Of a DNA stretch of 34,244 nucleotides, positions 15,667 to 22,755 are shown piece after piece. The notes below the pieces were generated by a model. The model was not told the DNA's origin and ran no database searches. It was given only the letters and a program-made list of their open reading frames with translations. This DNA is from Methylobacterium sp. E-065. Lineage in GTDB: Bacteria; Pseudomonadota; Alphaproteobacteria; Rhizobiales; Beijerinckiaceae. Where the stretch lies: contig NZ_JAKSYD010000161.1 in NCBI RefSeq assembly GCF_022829605.1, forward strand, positions 1-34,244, in the 5' to 3' direction. The position numbers and the translations under genes were made by a program. Within the stretch, counting starts at the first letter, position 1; each line of letters starts with the position of its first letter.

Positions 15667-15754
15667 GGTGTTCGTTTTGAACACTGGCGACTGTTCAAAA
15701 TGAGCACTGGCCAGTGTTCAAAATGACCACTAGTCGCGTCAAAATGAACACTGG
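15667..15754. repeat. Iteron-like repeats (TTCAAAATGAnCACT family)
   Basis: Three direct copies are present: TGTTCAAAATGAGCACTGG (15692-15710), TGTTCAAAATGACCACTAG (15715-15733) and GCGTCAAAATGAACACTGG (15736-15754), with start-to-start spacing of 23 and 21 bases. An inverted copy, GGTGTTCGTTTTGAACACTGG-like, covers about 15667-15686, and CACTGGCCAGTG forms a perfect palindrome between copies 1 and 2. The two-helical-turn spacing fits replication iterons or a cooperative operator; ends of IS21-type elements also carry such repeats. The rest of the 15442-15765 gap shows nothing I can support as a gene. Confidence 0.65.
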
Positions 15755-15765
15755 GATTGCGGATT

Positions 15766-16380
15766 TCAGGCCGCATGGGTGGCCTCCGCAGGTGCAGTCT
15801 CTTCGACCCATCGGGCGGTGAACAGCTCTTCGAGCGGCGCCATATCGCGGGTTACTCGGAGGTAGTTCATGATGCCGTGCGGGAAGTCGTCCACGTCGGC
15901 AGTAGGCGATGCAGCTAACGCGAAATACAGCGTGAGCGCGGATACCGGCATGTACGCATAGGTGTTCCTCTCCGACGTTGGCACCTGAAATCGGTCGATC
16001 AGGCGCTTCTCAGCCAACTCGGCAAGCGCCCTGCGCACCGTCGAAGTACCCAAGCCCGTCCCGATGAAAAACGGCATCCCTTCATCATCGGTTGCGTGCC
16101 GATTGGGGTCATTGGGATCTCGCATGCCGTCCGTGAACACGGTCAAGGGGATGACCTCGATCGCCTTCATCCAAGCGAAAGTTCGAGCCACGATCGCCGA
16201 CAAAACCATGAACTGGCTCGCGCTTATCGCGCACATGAGACCGCGTTCCATCCAACGGCGGTGGTGCATCCGCAGGTCGTTCAGCGGTTTGGAACCGTCG
16301 TCGGGTTTCACCATCGCGTTGACGGCGTGCAGGTCACGCCACGAAAGCCGCGGGAGCTCGTCTGAAGCTTTGAACGTCAT
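15766..16380 (-). CDS. Winged-helix protein, possibly plasmid/phage replication initiator
   Basis: A 204-residue protein. The central helices (ISASQFMVLSAIVARTFAWM) and the later motif FFIGTGLGTSTVRRALAELA then EKRLIDRF form a winged helix-turn-helix like that of phage replication and plasmid initiator N-terminal domains. The final 40 residues are acidic. The ATG at 16380 has GGAGG six bases upstream. The iteron-like repeats begin just 12 bases beyond its stop, which is compatible with an origin next to its initiator, but no known Rep family could be named with certainty. A transcription factor is an alternative. Confidence 0.6.
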   Translation of the reverse strand: MTFKASDELPRLSWRDLHAVNAMVKPDDGSKPLNDLRMHHRRWMERGLMCAISASQFMVLSAIVARTFAWMKAIEVIPLTVFTDGMRDPNDPNRHATDDEGMPFFIGTGLGTSTVRRALAELAEKRLIDRFQVPTSERNTYAYMPVSALTLYFALAASPTADVDDFPHGIMNYLRVTRDMAPLEELFTARWVEETAPAEATHAA

Positions 16381-16411
16381 AGCCGGCCTCCCTCGGGTTT
16401 TGCACCGGGGT

Positions 16412-16624
16412 TCAGATGTGCGAGCACGCGGCTGTCCGGAGAGACGTCCCGAGACGCATCGAAGCGTCCCGGATCGACAGGAGCCCCGCGTTCGAGCGCC
16501 GGGCGCCGAGCGCGCCGATGGCGTTCGTCAGGCTCTGGACCTCCCGCTGCGCCTCTCGAAACGAGGTGCGGAAGTTCGACTGGAGCACCGCTCCGATGGT
16601 GACTTGGACGTTGCGGTCCGTCAT
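16412..16624 (-). CDS. Short protein resembling the N-terminus of a phage tail tape measure protein
   Basis: Seventy residues beginning MTDRNVQVTIGAVLQSNFRT and continuing SFREAQREVQSLTNAIGALG. This is the pattern seen at the start of many tail tape measure proteins (a beta strand, then a heptad-like helix). The product stops after SLRTAACSHI, whereas tape measure proteins have many hundreds of residues, so this is either a truncated remnant or a small protein sharing that fold. AGGAG lies about nine bases before the ATG. It sits 4 bases after the stop of the next gene upstream. Confidence 0.5.
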   Translation of the reverse strand: MTDRNVQVTIGAVLQSNFRTSFREAQREVQSLTNAIGALGARRSNAGLLSIRDASMRLGTSLRTAACSHI

Positions 16625-16628
16625 CGGC

Positions 16629-17105
16629 TCAGCTCCTAGCGTCGGCGGAGGTTGCAGTGCGCTGGTTAGGGCGTTTCGGTGTCGAGAACGCTTTTTCCAG
16701 AGGCCATCCGTGCTCCAAGCGCATGCGGAAGGTATTGAGCGGTAGCTTGGCGAGGCGCGCGACGTCGGCCAAACAGAGGCGCTGGCCGTTTATCTCGAAG
16801 TACCGGTTGGACCGCTTGTTGCGGTTCTGCTCATCCTTCGTCGCCCAGCGGCAGTTGGCCCGCGAGTATGGCCCGTCGTTGTCCTCCCGCTCGATGCTGT
16901 GCTGCGGGGACGGGCGCAGGCCCATGTCCGCCAGGAAGGCAGCGAACGAGCTGCGCCATTGATCGCAGACCGTGATGCCCCGGCCGCCGTAGCTCGGATA
17001 TTTGGAATGCTTCGGGTTCGTGCATCGGCCGATGAGCTGAGCCCAGACTTGGTACTCTGGGGATATTCCCCCCCGCGGGGCGTGCCCGTGTCGGTAGCAG
17101 GTCAT
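16629..17105 (-). CDS. Phage-type protein with CxxW/GGRGI motif and C-terminal helix-turn-helix-like region
   Basis: A 158-residue protein of a family common in phages and islands. It has the pattern SPEYQVWAQLIGRCTNP, YGGRGITVCDQWRSSFAAFL, DMG, SIEREDN and NCRWATKDEQNRNKR. Such proteins are often labelled HNH- or AP2-like, but I see no complete HNH triad. The C-terminal 50 residues (YFEINGQRLCLADVARLAKL then NTFRMRLEHGWPLEKAF) look like a helix-turn-helix. The gene starts at an ATG overlapping the stop of its paralogue (ATGA, 17102-17105). A DNA-binding role is inferred. Confidence 0.65.
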   Translation of the reverse strand: MTCYRHGHAPRGGISPEYQVWAQLIGRCTNPKHSKYPSYGGRGITVCDQWRSSFAAFLADMGLRPSPQHSIEREDNDGPYSRANCRWATKDEQNRNKRSNRYFEINGQRLCLADVARLAKLPLNTFRMRLEHGWPLEKAFSTPKRPNQRTATSADARS

Positions 17106-17620
17106 GACTGAGCCCTCCGGCTGGCGGAGGAACGGGCCGGCGTCTGGGCGCTCCGGCTGCCGCCGTAGTAGCGAGTGGGGACAAGGGCTTCTTGAGGGGT
17201 GCGCCCCTGTGCCAGCCGCCAGCGGAGAGTATCGACCTTCAGGTTGTGCGCGGCTGCGGCCTCGACAACCGACACGCGGCGGCCGTCAACCTCGATGTAG
17301 CGGCTGACGGTCCTGCCTCCCGAGCCACCGTGACCGGCTCGAAGGGACCACGCGCAGTTGCCGGGTTCGTAGTCGCCCTGCGGATCCTGGAGATGCAGGA
17401 TGTGGGCGGGAGACGGCTTGGGGCCAACATCAGCCAGGAAGGCTTCGAAAGACCGATCCCAGGCGTCACAGACGCACGGGATATGGGTGCCGGGCGCTGG
17501 GGACTGGGACGCTTTTCGGCAGCGGTAGCGCATCTGCACCCAAGCGCAGTGCTCAGGTGTCGGTACCCCGTGTTGGGCATGGCCGTGGGTAAGTCGCGAC
17601 GATCGCGTGCGCAGAGACAT
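17102..17620 (-). CDS. Diverged paralogue of the phage-type CxxW protein
   Basis: A 172-residue protein with the same plan as its downstream neighbour: PEHCAWVQMRYRCRK, then IPCVCDAWDRSFEAFLADVG, PSPAHI, GDYEPGNCAWSL, and a C-terminal YIEVDGRRVSVVEAAAAHNL then DTLRWRLAQGRTPQEAL. The YGGRGI core of the paralogue is replaced by PGTHIPC, and the SIERED segment by LHLQDPQ, so it has diverged at the motif itself. I chose the ATG at 17620 over a TTG at 17665 because it directly precedes a plausible N-terminus. It overlaps the next gene by 4 bases, so the two are co-translated. Confidence 0.6.
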   Translation of the reverse strand: MSLRTRSSRLTHGHAQHGVPTPEHCAWVQMRYRCRKASQSPAPGTHIPCVCDAWDRSFEAFLADVGPKPSPAHILHLQDPQGDYEPGNCAWSLRAGHGGSGGRTVSRYIEVDGRRVSVVEAAAAHNLKVDTLRWRLAQGRTPQEALVPTRYYGGSRSAQTPARSSASRRAQS

Positions 17621-17794
17621 GGCAATTACGCCTTGATCTATGCGAGCTGCTGGGCCTGAACCCAAAATGCCGCTGTTGAAGTCGGCATACTATCGGCAGC
17701 TCCCGCAAATATCAAGTGGTTTATTTGAAAATTGTAGACTGTGGGGCCTGAATAATGAGGTACAGAGCGGTTTGATCAAGCTCACAACCGATCG
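17621..17794. other. AT-richer gap in accessory region, no gene seen
   Basis: The sequence around 17690-17760 (for example TTATTTGAAAATTGTAGAC) is clearly poorer in GC than its surroundings. It probably carries the promoter for the two minus-strand paralogues, but I cannot assign exact boxes. Confidence 0.3.
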
Positions 17795-18259
17795 TCAGAG
17801 CAGATCGAGCTGCACGGGGCGCGCCTGAGCAGACGGTTGCTCTAGGGGCCACCGATATTCCTGCGGAAGTAGAGGATGCGCCGCGCCCGAACCATCGGCC
17901 TCCATGCCGAGCTCAGGGACCTCCAAGTTTGCCCGGTGCGCGAACAGGACTGAAAGCCACGCACGATGACAAAAGCCGCCGGGGACCCCTGGTTTGCAGA
18001 AGCAGCACAGAACTGCCGTGCGCCCGCCGGCCATCCGGTCGATCCGCTCCACGATCTCGCCCACGTCAACGCATGCGAGCTGGCTGACGTACTTGATGCG
18101 GTACTCTTCGGGGTCGGGGGTCGTGTACAGCCACTGGCCTGGAGCAAATTCGGGGATCTTTGGCTGAGGCTTCATCCATCGTGGCGAGCCACGAGACACT
18201 GAAATTCGAACGTAGTCTGGCGGTAGAGGACGCGACCAGTACGAGGTCAGAATGGTCAT
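17795..18259 (-). CDS. DUF488-like protein
   Basis: A 154-residue protein. It starts ILTSYWSRPLPPDYVRISVS, continues with SRGSPRWMKPQPKIPEFAPG, and has the core VLCCFCKPGVPGGFCHRAWL with a CHR motif, followed by NLEVPELG. These features match the small DUF488-type proteins carried by phages and islands, which have no settled function. The ATG at 18259 directly precedes the conserved start; the ribosome site is weak. It is the first minus-strand gene of the accessory set and is divergent from the small gene at 18370. Confidence 0.65.
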   Translation of the reverse strand: MTILTSYWSRPLPPDYVRISVSRGSPRWMKPQPKIPEFAPGQWLYTTPDPEEYRIKYVSQLACVDVGEIVERIDRMAGGRTAVLCCFCKPGVPGGFCHRAWLSVLFAHRANLEVPELGMEADGSGAAHPLLPQEYRWPLEQPSAQARPVQLDLL

Positions 18260-18369
18260 GGAACGCTCGCTGTGATGAGCGCCATTTTAGGCTATATTCG
18301 TCCGTGCGCGAAGGCCATAAAGCCTAGGGCCATTGCACCCCGGTTCAAAATCGGTAGCAGGAGACGACG

Positions 18370-18624
18370 ATGTTTCAGGAAGTTCTTGAAGCCGCCGCCG
18401 AGATGGATGCTGCACTAGAGGTCAACGAGGAGGAGGCCGAGCTGTTGCGTGAGACAGCCGCAAACTATGCGACCCTACCGGGGGGTCACGGGGTTTCGGT
18501 TGCGCTTTACGGGATCGTCCTCGAGGTAGGTCTTCACGCACAGGCCCTCCGGGATCAGTTACACGCTTTACGCGCGGCATGCGCACAAGCCGGTGGCGAA
18601 GGCGGTTCTGCCTCTCACCACTAG
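18370..18624 (+). CDS. Small acidic helical hypothetical protein
   Basis: An 84-residue protein that I do not recognise. It is nearly all helix (FQEVLEAAAEMDAALEVNEE, then LHAQALRDQLHALRAACAQA) and acidic, as small island or phage proteins often are. AGGAG lies seven bases before the ATG, which supports translation. It is the only plus-strand gene in the accessory region. Its 110-base upstream region holds TTTTAGGC and GCCTAGGG half-sites that could be an operator. The stop codon lies inside a perfect palindrome, CACTAGATCTAGTG. Confidence 0.5.
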   Translation: MFQEVLEAAAEMDAALEVNEEEAELLRETAANYATLPGGHGVSVALYGIVLEVGLHAQALRDQLHALRAACAQAGGEGGSASHH

Positions 18625-18632
18625 ATCTAGTG
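18619..18632. repeat. Perfect 14-base palindrome over a stop codon
   Basis: CACTAGATCTAGTG spans the TAG stop of the small helical gene. A TGCACTAG copy recurs inverted near 18727. It could be a protein-binding site or a weak terminator. Confidence 0.35.
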
Positions 18633-18923
18633 CAATGACGCCGACAAAACGTACACACGGCAAGGCTATTTTACAAGCTGAATCAATATTTTAGCAGGCA
18701 AGCACGTGGTGCGTTCGTCAGCGTCTGTGCACTAGCGGGGACAGACGGTCTCGGGGCACGGCCTCGGGACGTCCGCACAGGGTGGTTTGCAGCCTGTCTG
18801 CTTACGGTTCGTAGGACGCGGGAAGCTGACGTTCAGCCGTGGACGATTGATTAACCCGTATGTCCATTGGCGCCTACAAGCTCGATTTTTGGCGTCAAGC
18901 GTACCTGGGCAACCCGGCGACCT
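18633..18923. other. Intergenic region at the boundary of accessory genes and chemosensory operon
   Basis: No credible gene is seen. The left part (18660-18700) is AT-rich, and the right part carries GATTGATTAACCCG and a GATTTTTGGCGTC stretch. It lies downstream of the last chemosensory gene, so it should hold that operon's terminator, but I find no clean hairpin with a T tract. Confidence 0.35.
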
Positions 18924-21380
18924 TTATGCTTCGATGATCGAGCGGATCTTGCTCGCAAGTCCTTCGACCGGAAAAGGCTTAGTGATCATCTGCATACCGG
19001 GTGCGAGGTGGCCTGCACCGAAGGCAGCGTTTTCCGCGTAGCCTGTCATGAACAACACCTTCAGGTCCGGCCGCCCGGTTCGGGCCTGGTCCGCGAGCTG
19101 TCGGCCGTTGAGCCCAGGCAGACCGACATCCGTAACTAGGAGGTCGATGCGCGCGTCCGACTGCAGGATGCGGAGGCCGGAAGGCCCGTCAGGCGCTTCC
19201 CGGGTGGCGTAGCCGAGTTCACCCAGCACCTCGACGACGAGGGTTCGCACCGTATCGTCGTCCTCGACCACCAAGACAGTCTCGCCAAGTTCGGCACGGG
19301 GCGTCTCGCCCCTGGTGGTGCCAGGCTCTTCGAACTCACCGAAAAACCGTGGCAGGTAGAGCTTCACCGAGGTGCCTTTCCCGGTCTCGGAGTAGATTTT
19401 GACGTTGCCCTCCGACTGCTTGGCGAACCCATAGATCATGCTCAGCCCGAGCCCGGTGCCCTGCCCGATGGGCTTCGTCGTGAAGAACGGATCGAACGCC
19501 TTCGCTATGACGTCCGGCGGCATGCCGGAGCCGGTGTCGGTCACGCAGATGCAGACGTATTGTCCGGCCCGCACCCCGATCTCGCGCGCGGCATAGGCAT
19601 CGTCGAGGAAGCTGTTCGCCGTCTCGATGATGAGCCTGCCTCCTTCCGGCATCGCGTCGCGGGCGTTGATGGCGAGGTTCAGGAGGGCGTTCTCCAATTG
19701 GTTCGGGTCGCACAGCGTCAGCCATAGGCCGCCCGAGATCACGACCTCTAAGCGGACGCGCTCACCCAATGTTCGACGGAGGAGGTCATCCATAGAGCCG
19801 ACGAGCCGGTTCACGTCGACGGCCTTCGCCTCCAGCGGCTGCTGACGCGAGAAGGCGAGAAGGCGATGGGTGAGGGCAGCGGCACGTTGGGCGGACGCCA
19901 TGGCGAGGTTAGAGTAGCGCGACAGGTTCTCGGTCCGGCCCTCGTTGATGCGGGTCTGCATCAGGTCGAGCGACCCGACGATGCCGGTGAGAAGGTTGTT
20001 GAAATCGTGCGCGATCCCCCCGGTCAGCTGTCCGACGGCCTCCATCTTCTGGGACTGGCGCAACTGCTCCTCGGCTTGCTCGCGTTCGGCAATGGCCTCT
20101 TGGACGCGGGCCTCCAAGGTGTCGTTCATCTCTCGCAAGGCGACCTCGGACGCCTTCGTCGCGGTCACGTCATAGATCACGCCCACGTGTCGCAATTCGG
20201 AGGAAGCGTCGTCGCGAACGGCCTCGCCACGCCGGGCGAGCCAGCGCGTCTCGCCCATGTCAGCCAGCCGGACACGCATCTCGGCGTAGGGAAGCTCCCC
20301 TGCCTCGCGGAGGCCCGGGTTCAGCAAGGGACCACCGTCGATGACAAGGGCGTTGACCGCGCTGACCGACAGGTTGACCGCCGGGACGACGCCAAGGAGG
20401 GCGCAGAACTGGGGAGAGACCTCGACGGTGGCGAAGCCCGGCACGAACTCGAACGTGCCGATGCGGCCCGCGGTCTGGGCGATGCGCAACCGCTCGACGA
20501 CCCGCTTCTGTTCGGTGATCTCGACGAGGGCGCCGGTGAAGCGTGAGGGGCTACCATCAGCGTCATAATCGCACCGTCCGCGGGCATGGACCCAACGGAT
20601 CGCACCGTCCGGCGCCTGGAGGCGATATTCCCTGTCGAAGACCTCTGCGCCATTCAGGATGCCGCTGACCGCCAGGCGTACCCTGGATCGGTCCTGTGAA
20701 TGGATGCGGTTGAAGAAGGCGGTGGTGGGAACGCCATCCGTGCCGACATCCTGCCCAATCCCGTTGAGCAGGGCGAAGCGGTCGTCGACGTGGAGGCGCT
20801 TTCCCGGAATGTCCCAAGCCCAGGTCCCGGCGATACCCGCCGCCGCCACGGTGATCTTCAGTTGCCGCTGCGCTTCGGCCAAGCGCCGCTCGATACTGGC
20901 CAGTCGCTCCTGCGCGACCGCCCCCTGGTGCGAGGGTGTGACGTCCACCTGGGAGGCGAAAAAGTACATGAGCCCGCCGGTCTTGTCGAAGACCGGGCTC
21001 AGGTAGAGCTCGTTCCAAAACGTACCGCCGTCCTTGCGGTAGTTGAGGATCTGGACCTTGATTTCCCTGTGTTCTGCGACCGCGCTTCGAACGAGGGCCA
21101 CGGAAGCCGGGTCCGTGTCGGGACCCTGGAGAAATCGGCAGTTTCGTCCGAGGATCTCGCTTGAGTCGTACCCCGTCAAAGACTGGAAGGAGCGGTTCGC
21201 GAAGACGATGGGATTGTCCGGAAGGCGCGGGTCCGTGACCACCATCGGCTGGCGGGTGAGTTCCAGCGTGGCGATGAACGGGCCAGCCAAGCGACGCATC
21301 TCAGCCGTCGCATGGCCAAGCGAACCAGGTACCTCGGATCGGTGCGGTTCGATGCCTGCGCCTCCCGGGTTTTCCGTCAC
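18924..21380 (-). CDS. LOV-PAS hybrid histidine kinase with C-terminal receiver (blue-light sensor)
   Basis: An 818-residue soluble protein. Residues about 37-150 form a LOV domain: NPIVFANRSFQSLTGYDSSE, then GRNCRFLQG with the flavin-adduct cysteine C81, and NYRKDGGTFWNEL. Two PAS-like domains follow (about 175-292 and 300-410), a coiled coil, a HisKA domain with phospho-acceptor H458 in GGIAHDFNNLLTG, an ATPase domain (N573 region NARDAMPEGG, DTGSGMP, GTGLGLSM) and a receiver domain with D751 in LLVTDVGLPG and K801. The start is a GTG at 21380 overlapping the cheC stop (GTGA) with GGA upstream; the longer frame is not needed. LOV domains bind FMN and form a cysteinyl adduct in blue light. 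It is the last gene of the chemosensory operon, so it may join that circuit or be controlled by it. Confidence 0.88.
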   Translation of the reverse strand: MTENPGGAGIEPHRSEVPGSLGHATAEMRRLAGPFIATLELTRQPMVVTDPRLPDNPIVFANRSFQSLTGYDSSEILGRNCRFLQGPDTDPASVALVRSAVAEHREIKVQILNYRKDGGTFWNELYLSPVFDKTGGLMYFFASQVDVTPSHQGAVAQERLASIERRLAEAQRQLKITVAAAGIAGTWAWDIPGKRLHVDDRFALLNGIGQDVGTDGVPTTAFFNRIHSQDRSRVRLAVSGILNGAEVFDREYRLQAPDGAIRWVHARGRCDYDADGSPSRFTGALVEITEQKRVVERLRIAQTAGRIGTFEFVPGFATVEVSPQFCALLGVVPAVNLSVSAVNALVIDGGPLLNPGLREAGELPYAEMRVRLADMGETRWLARRGEAVRDDASSELRHVGVIYDVTATKASEVALREMNDTLEARVQEAIAEREQAEEQLRQSQKMEAVGQLTGGIAHDFNNLLTGIVGSLDLMQTRINEGRTENLSRYSNLAMASAQRAAALTHRLLAFSRQQPLEAKAVDVNRLVGSMDDLLRRTLGERVRLEVVISGGLWLTLCDPNQLENALLNLAINARDAMPEGGRLIIETANSFLDDAYAAREIGVRAGQYVCICVTDTGSGMPPDVIAKAFDPFFTTKPIGQGTGLGLSMIYGFAKQSEGNVKIYSETGKGTSVKLYLPRFFGEFEEPGTTRGETPRAELGETVLVVEDDDTVRTLVVEVLGELGYATREAPDGPSGLRILQSDARIDLLVTDVGLPGLNGRQLADQARTGRPDLKVLFMTGYAENAAFGAGHLAPGMQMITKPFPVEGLASKIRSIIEA

Positions 21381-22018
21381 GCTTCCGTCTCGCCGATTGC
21401 ACGCTCGACGAATTCGTCGATCAACACCTTGAGGCTTTCTAGCGAAGGCAGGTCCATGAGCATGGCGATGTAGCCACGGATGTCGCGCTCCCGCACCGCG
21501 AAGTTGATGTAGAGGAACAGGACGAGCGCGTCGGTCCCGTCGTGGCCGACGGTCCGGAAGATCCGGGGGCCGTCGCCCCGCATGACCTCGGGCAGCGACA
21601 TCGTCAGGGTCCGCTGCAGCAGGTTCGCCATCGTGGCAAGGCATCCGTTTAGGATGACGTTGCCGGTCTCGGTGAGGGCCTCGTCCTCAAGCTCCGCCAC
21701 CTCCTCCGGCGTGAGTTCCTCCCCGGCCACCGCGCGCACGAGCTCGCGCCCGTTCTCCTGAGGGAAGATCAGGAGGGCGCGTCCGGCGAAGGCGCCCGTG
21801 AAGTCCTGTTGGACCACGACGAGTTCGGACGCCTCGCGCTCGCCGATCATGCGCGCGGCCTGAGCCTGGGACACGATCTCCACGGCCGGCACAGAGAGGA
21901 GCACCTGGACGCCGATCATCTTGCGCAGGCTCGCGGCGGCCTTGCTGACACCGATGTTCACGAGCTCGGTGAAGGCGTCGCGCTGCAGTTCCGTGAGGTC
22001 GACGGTGGCCGCCGTCAC
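21377..22018 (-). CDS. cheC: CheC-type chemotaxis phosphatase
   Basis: A 213-residue protein of the CheC/CheX/FliY group, which dephosphorylates CheY-P. Both active-site helices are visible. The first is D14xxxE18xxN21 in DAFTELVNIGVSKAAASLRK, with Ser25 where Asn is sometimes found. The second is E117xxN120xxxN124 in TETGNVILNGCLATMANLL and is complete. A C-terminal strand-helix region (ALVLFLYINFAVRERDIRGY) fits the fold. The GTG start at 22018 overlaps the upstream response-regulator stop (GTGA) and the stop overlaps the LOV kinase start (GTGA). It probably resets one or both CheY proteins in this operon. Confidence 0.85.
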   Translation of the reverse strand: MTAATVDLTELQRDAFTELVNIGVSKAAASLRKMIGVQVLLSVPAVEIVSQAQAARMIGEREASELVVVQQDFTGAFAGRALLIFPQENGRELVRAVAGEELTPEEVAELEDEALTETGNVILNGCLATMANLLQRTLTMSLPEVMRGDGPRIFRTVGHDGTDALVLFLYINFAVRERDIRGYIAMLMDLPSLESLKVLIDEFVERAIGETEA

Positions 22019-22398
22019 GAAGCCGCCCTGCGCAACCTGAGCGCCGCACCGGACAGGAAGCCCGCAAGCGCCTCCTCGGTGAGGGGCTTCGGCAGGAAGG
22101 TGGCGTCGACGCTTCGGGCCCGTGCGATAATCTCGTCCTGGATGTTCGCCGAGACCACGGCGATGGGCATGTGGGGTCTGGATGCCCGCAGATCGGCGGC
22201 CAGTTCGAGGCCGTCCTTGCCCGGCATGTTGAAGTCTAGCAGCGCCAAGTCGACCTGGCGCTCGTCCATGACGGCCATCGCCGCGTCGGCGTTGGCCGCC
22301 TCCGCCACCTCCCAGTCCGGCTTGAGCTGGCGCAGGAGCTTGGCGGCGACGAGGCGGGCGAGCTTGCTGTCGTCGACGATGAGAACTGTGGTCGGCAT
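22015..22398 (-). CDS. cheY: CheY-like single-domain response regulator
   Basis: A 127-residue receiver domain with no output domain. The acidic pocket is VDD (D9, D10), the phospho-acceptor D55 lies in ALLDFNMPGKDGLEL, Ser83 takes the Thr/Ser switch position in AVVSAN, and K104 is in FLPKPLTEE. I chose the ATG at 22398 because the receiver fold begins at once (MPTTVLIVDDSKLAR); in-frame starts at 22434 and 22449 would add an unneeded tail. The stop overlaps cheC by 4 bases, which supports a kinase-regulator-phosphatase set with CheA and CheC. Its target is not a known flagellar switch in this window. Confidence 0.85.
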   Translation of the reverse strand: MPTTVLIVDDSKLARLVAAKLLRQLKPDWEVAEAANADAAMAVMDERQVDLALLDFNMPGKDGLELAADLRASRPHMPIAVVSANIQDEIIARARSVDATFLPKPLTEEALAGFLSGAALRLRRAAS

Positions 22399-22500
22399 GA
22401 AAGGCGATGGTGCCCTGATTTCGCTCGGAGGCATGAAGATGACAGGCACTATGCGTCGGGACCCCTTTCGGTCAAAGCCGTAAGTATTGGTGGCGTTGGG

Positions 22501-22752
22501 TTATCCTGGGCTGGGCGGGGTCAGCCAGCGGCCCACGAACGGGTCGCCACAGGTACCGAGGATGGTGGGCCGCAGCCGAAGCAGGACTTGGTACACCGCC
22601 GTATGCATGCGCGTGCAGGCGGTCCAGTCCACCGGGGCACTCGGGTCTTCCAGGATGAGGGAGGCGAGCGTCTCGGCGTCCTCAACCGGGCAGACGCCTT
22701 CCAATCGTACCGGCGTCCCCGGCTCGGCATCGGTTCGACGAACGACGGCCAT
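22501..22752 (-). CDS. Small conserved-looking protein of the chemosensory operon, STAS-like in length
   Basis: An 83-residue protein with no family I can name. The sequence VRLEGVCPVEDAETLASLIL then DWTACTRMHTAVYQVLLRLR then PTILGTCGDPFVGRWL alternates strand and helix like a STAS or small alpha/beta fold. GGAGG, inside the end of cheA, is seven bases before the ATG at 22752 (a GTG at 22755 is also possible), so its translation follows cheA directly. A position between CheA and CheY suggests a coupling or regulatory role. It is followed by a 102-base gap, the longest within the operon. Confidence 0.65.
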   Translation of the reverse strand: MAVVRRTDAEPGTPVRLEGVCPVEDAETLASLILEDPSAPVDWTACTRMHTAVYQVLLRLRPTILGTCGDPFVGRWLTPPSPG

Positions 22753-22755
22753 CAC

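Noticed and set aside
15468..15726. Two short plus-strand frames in the gap upstream of the iteron-like repeats
   Set aside because: No ribosome site of note, no motif, and the frames run into the repeat array.
15667..15754. CRISPR array
   Set aside because: The repeats are short, only three direct copies exist, spacers are 2-4 bases, and no cas gene is near.
18787..19041. Plus-strand frame near the end of the LOV kinase gene
   Set aside because: It overlaps the well-supported receiver domain on the other strand and has no start signal.
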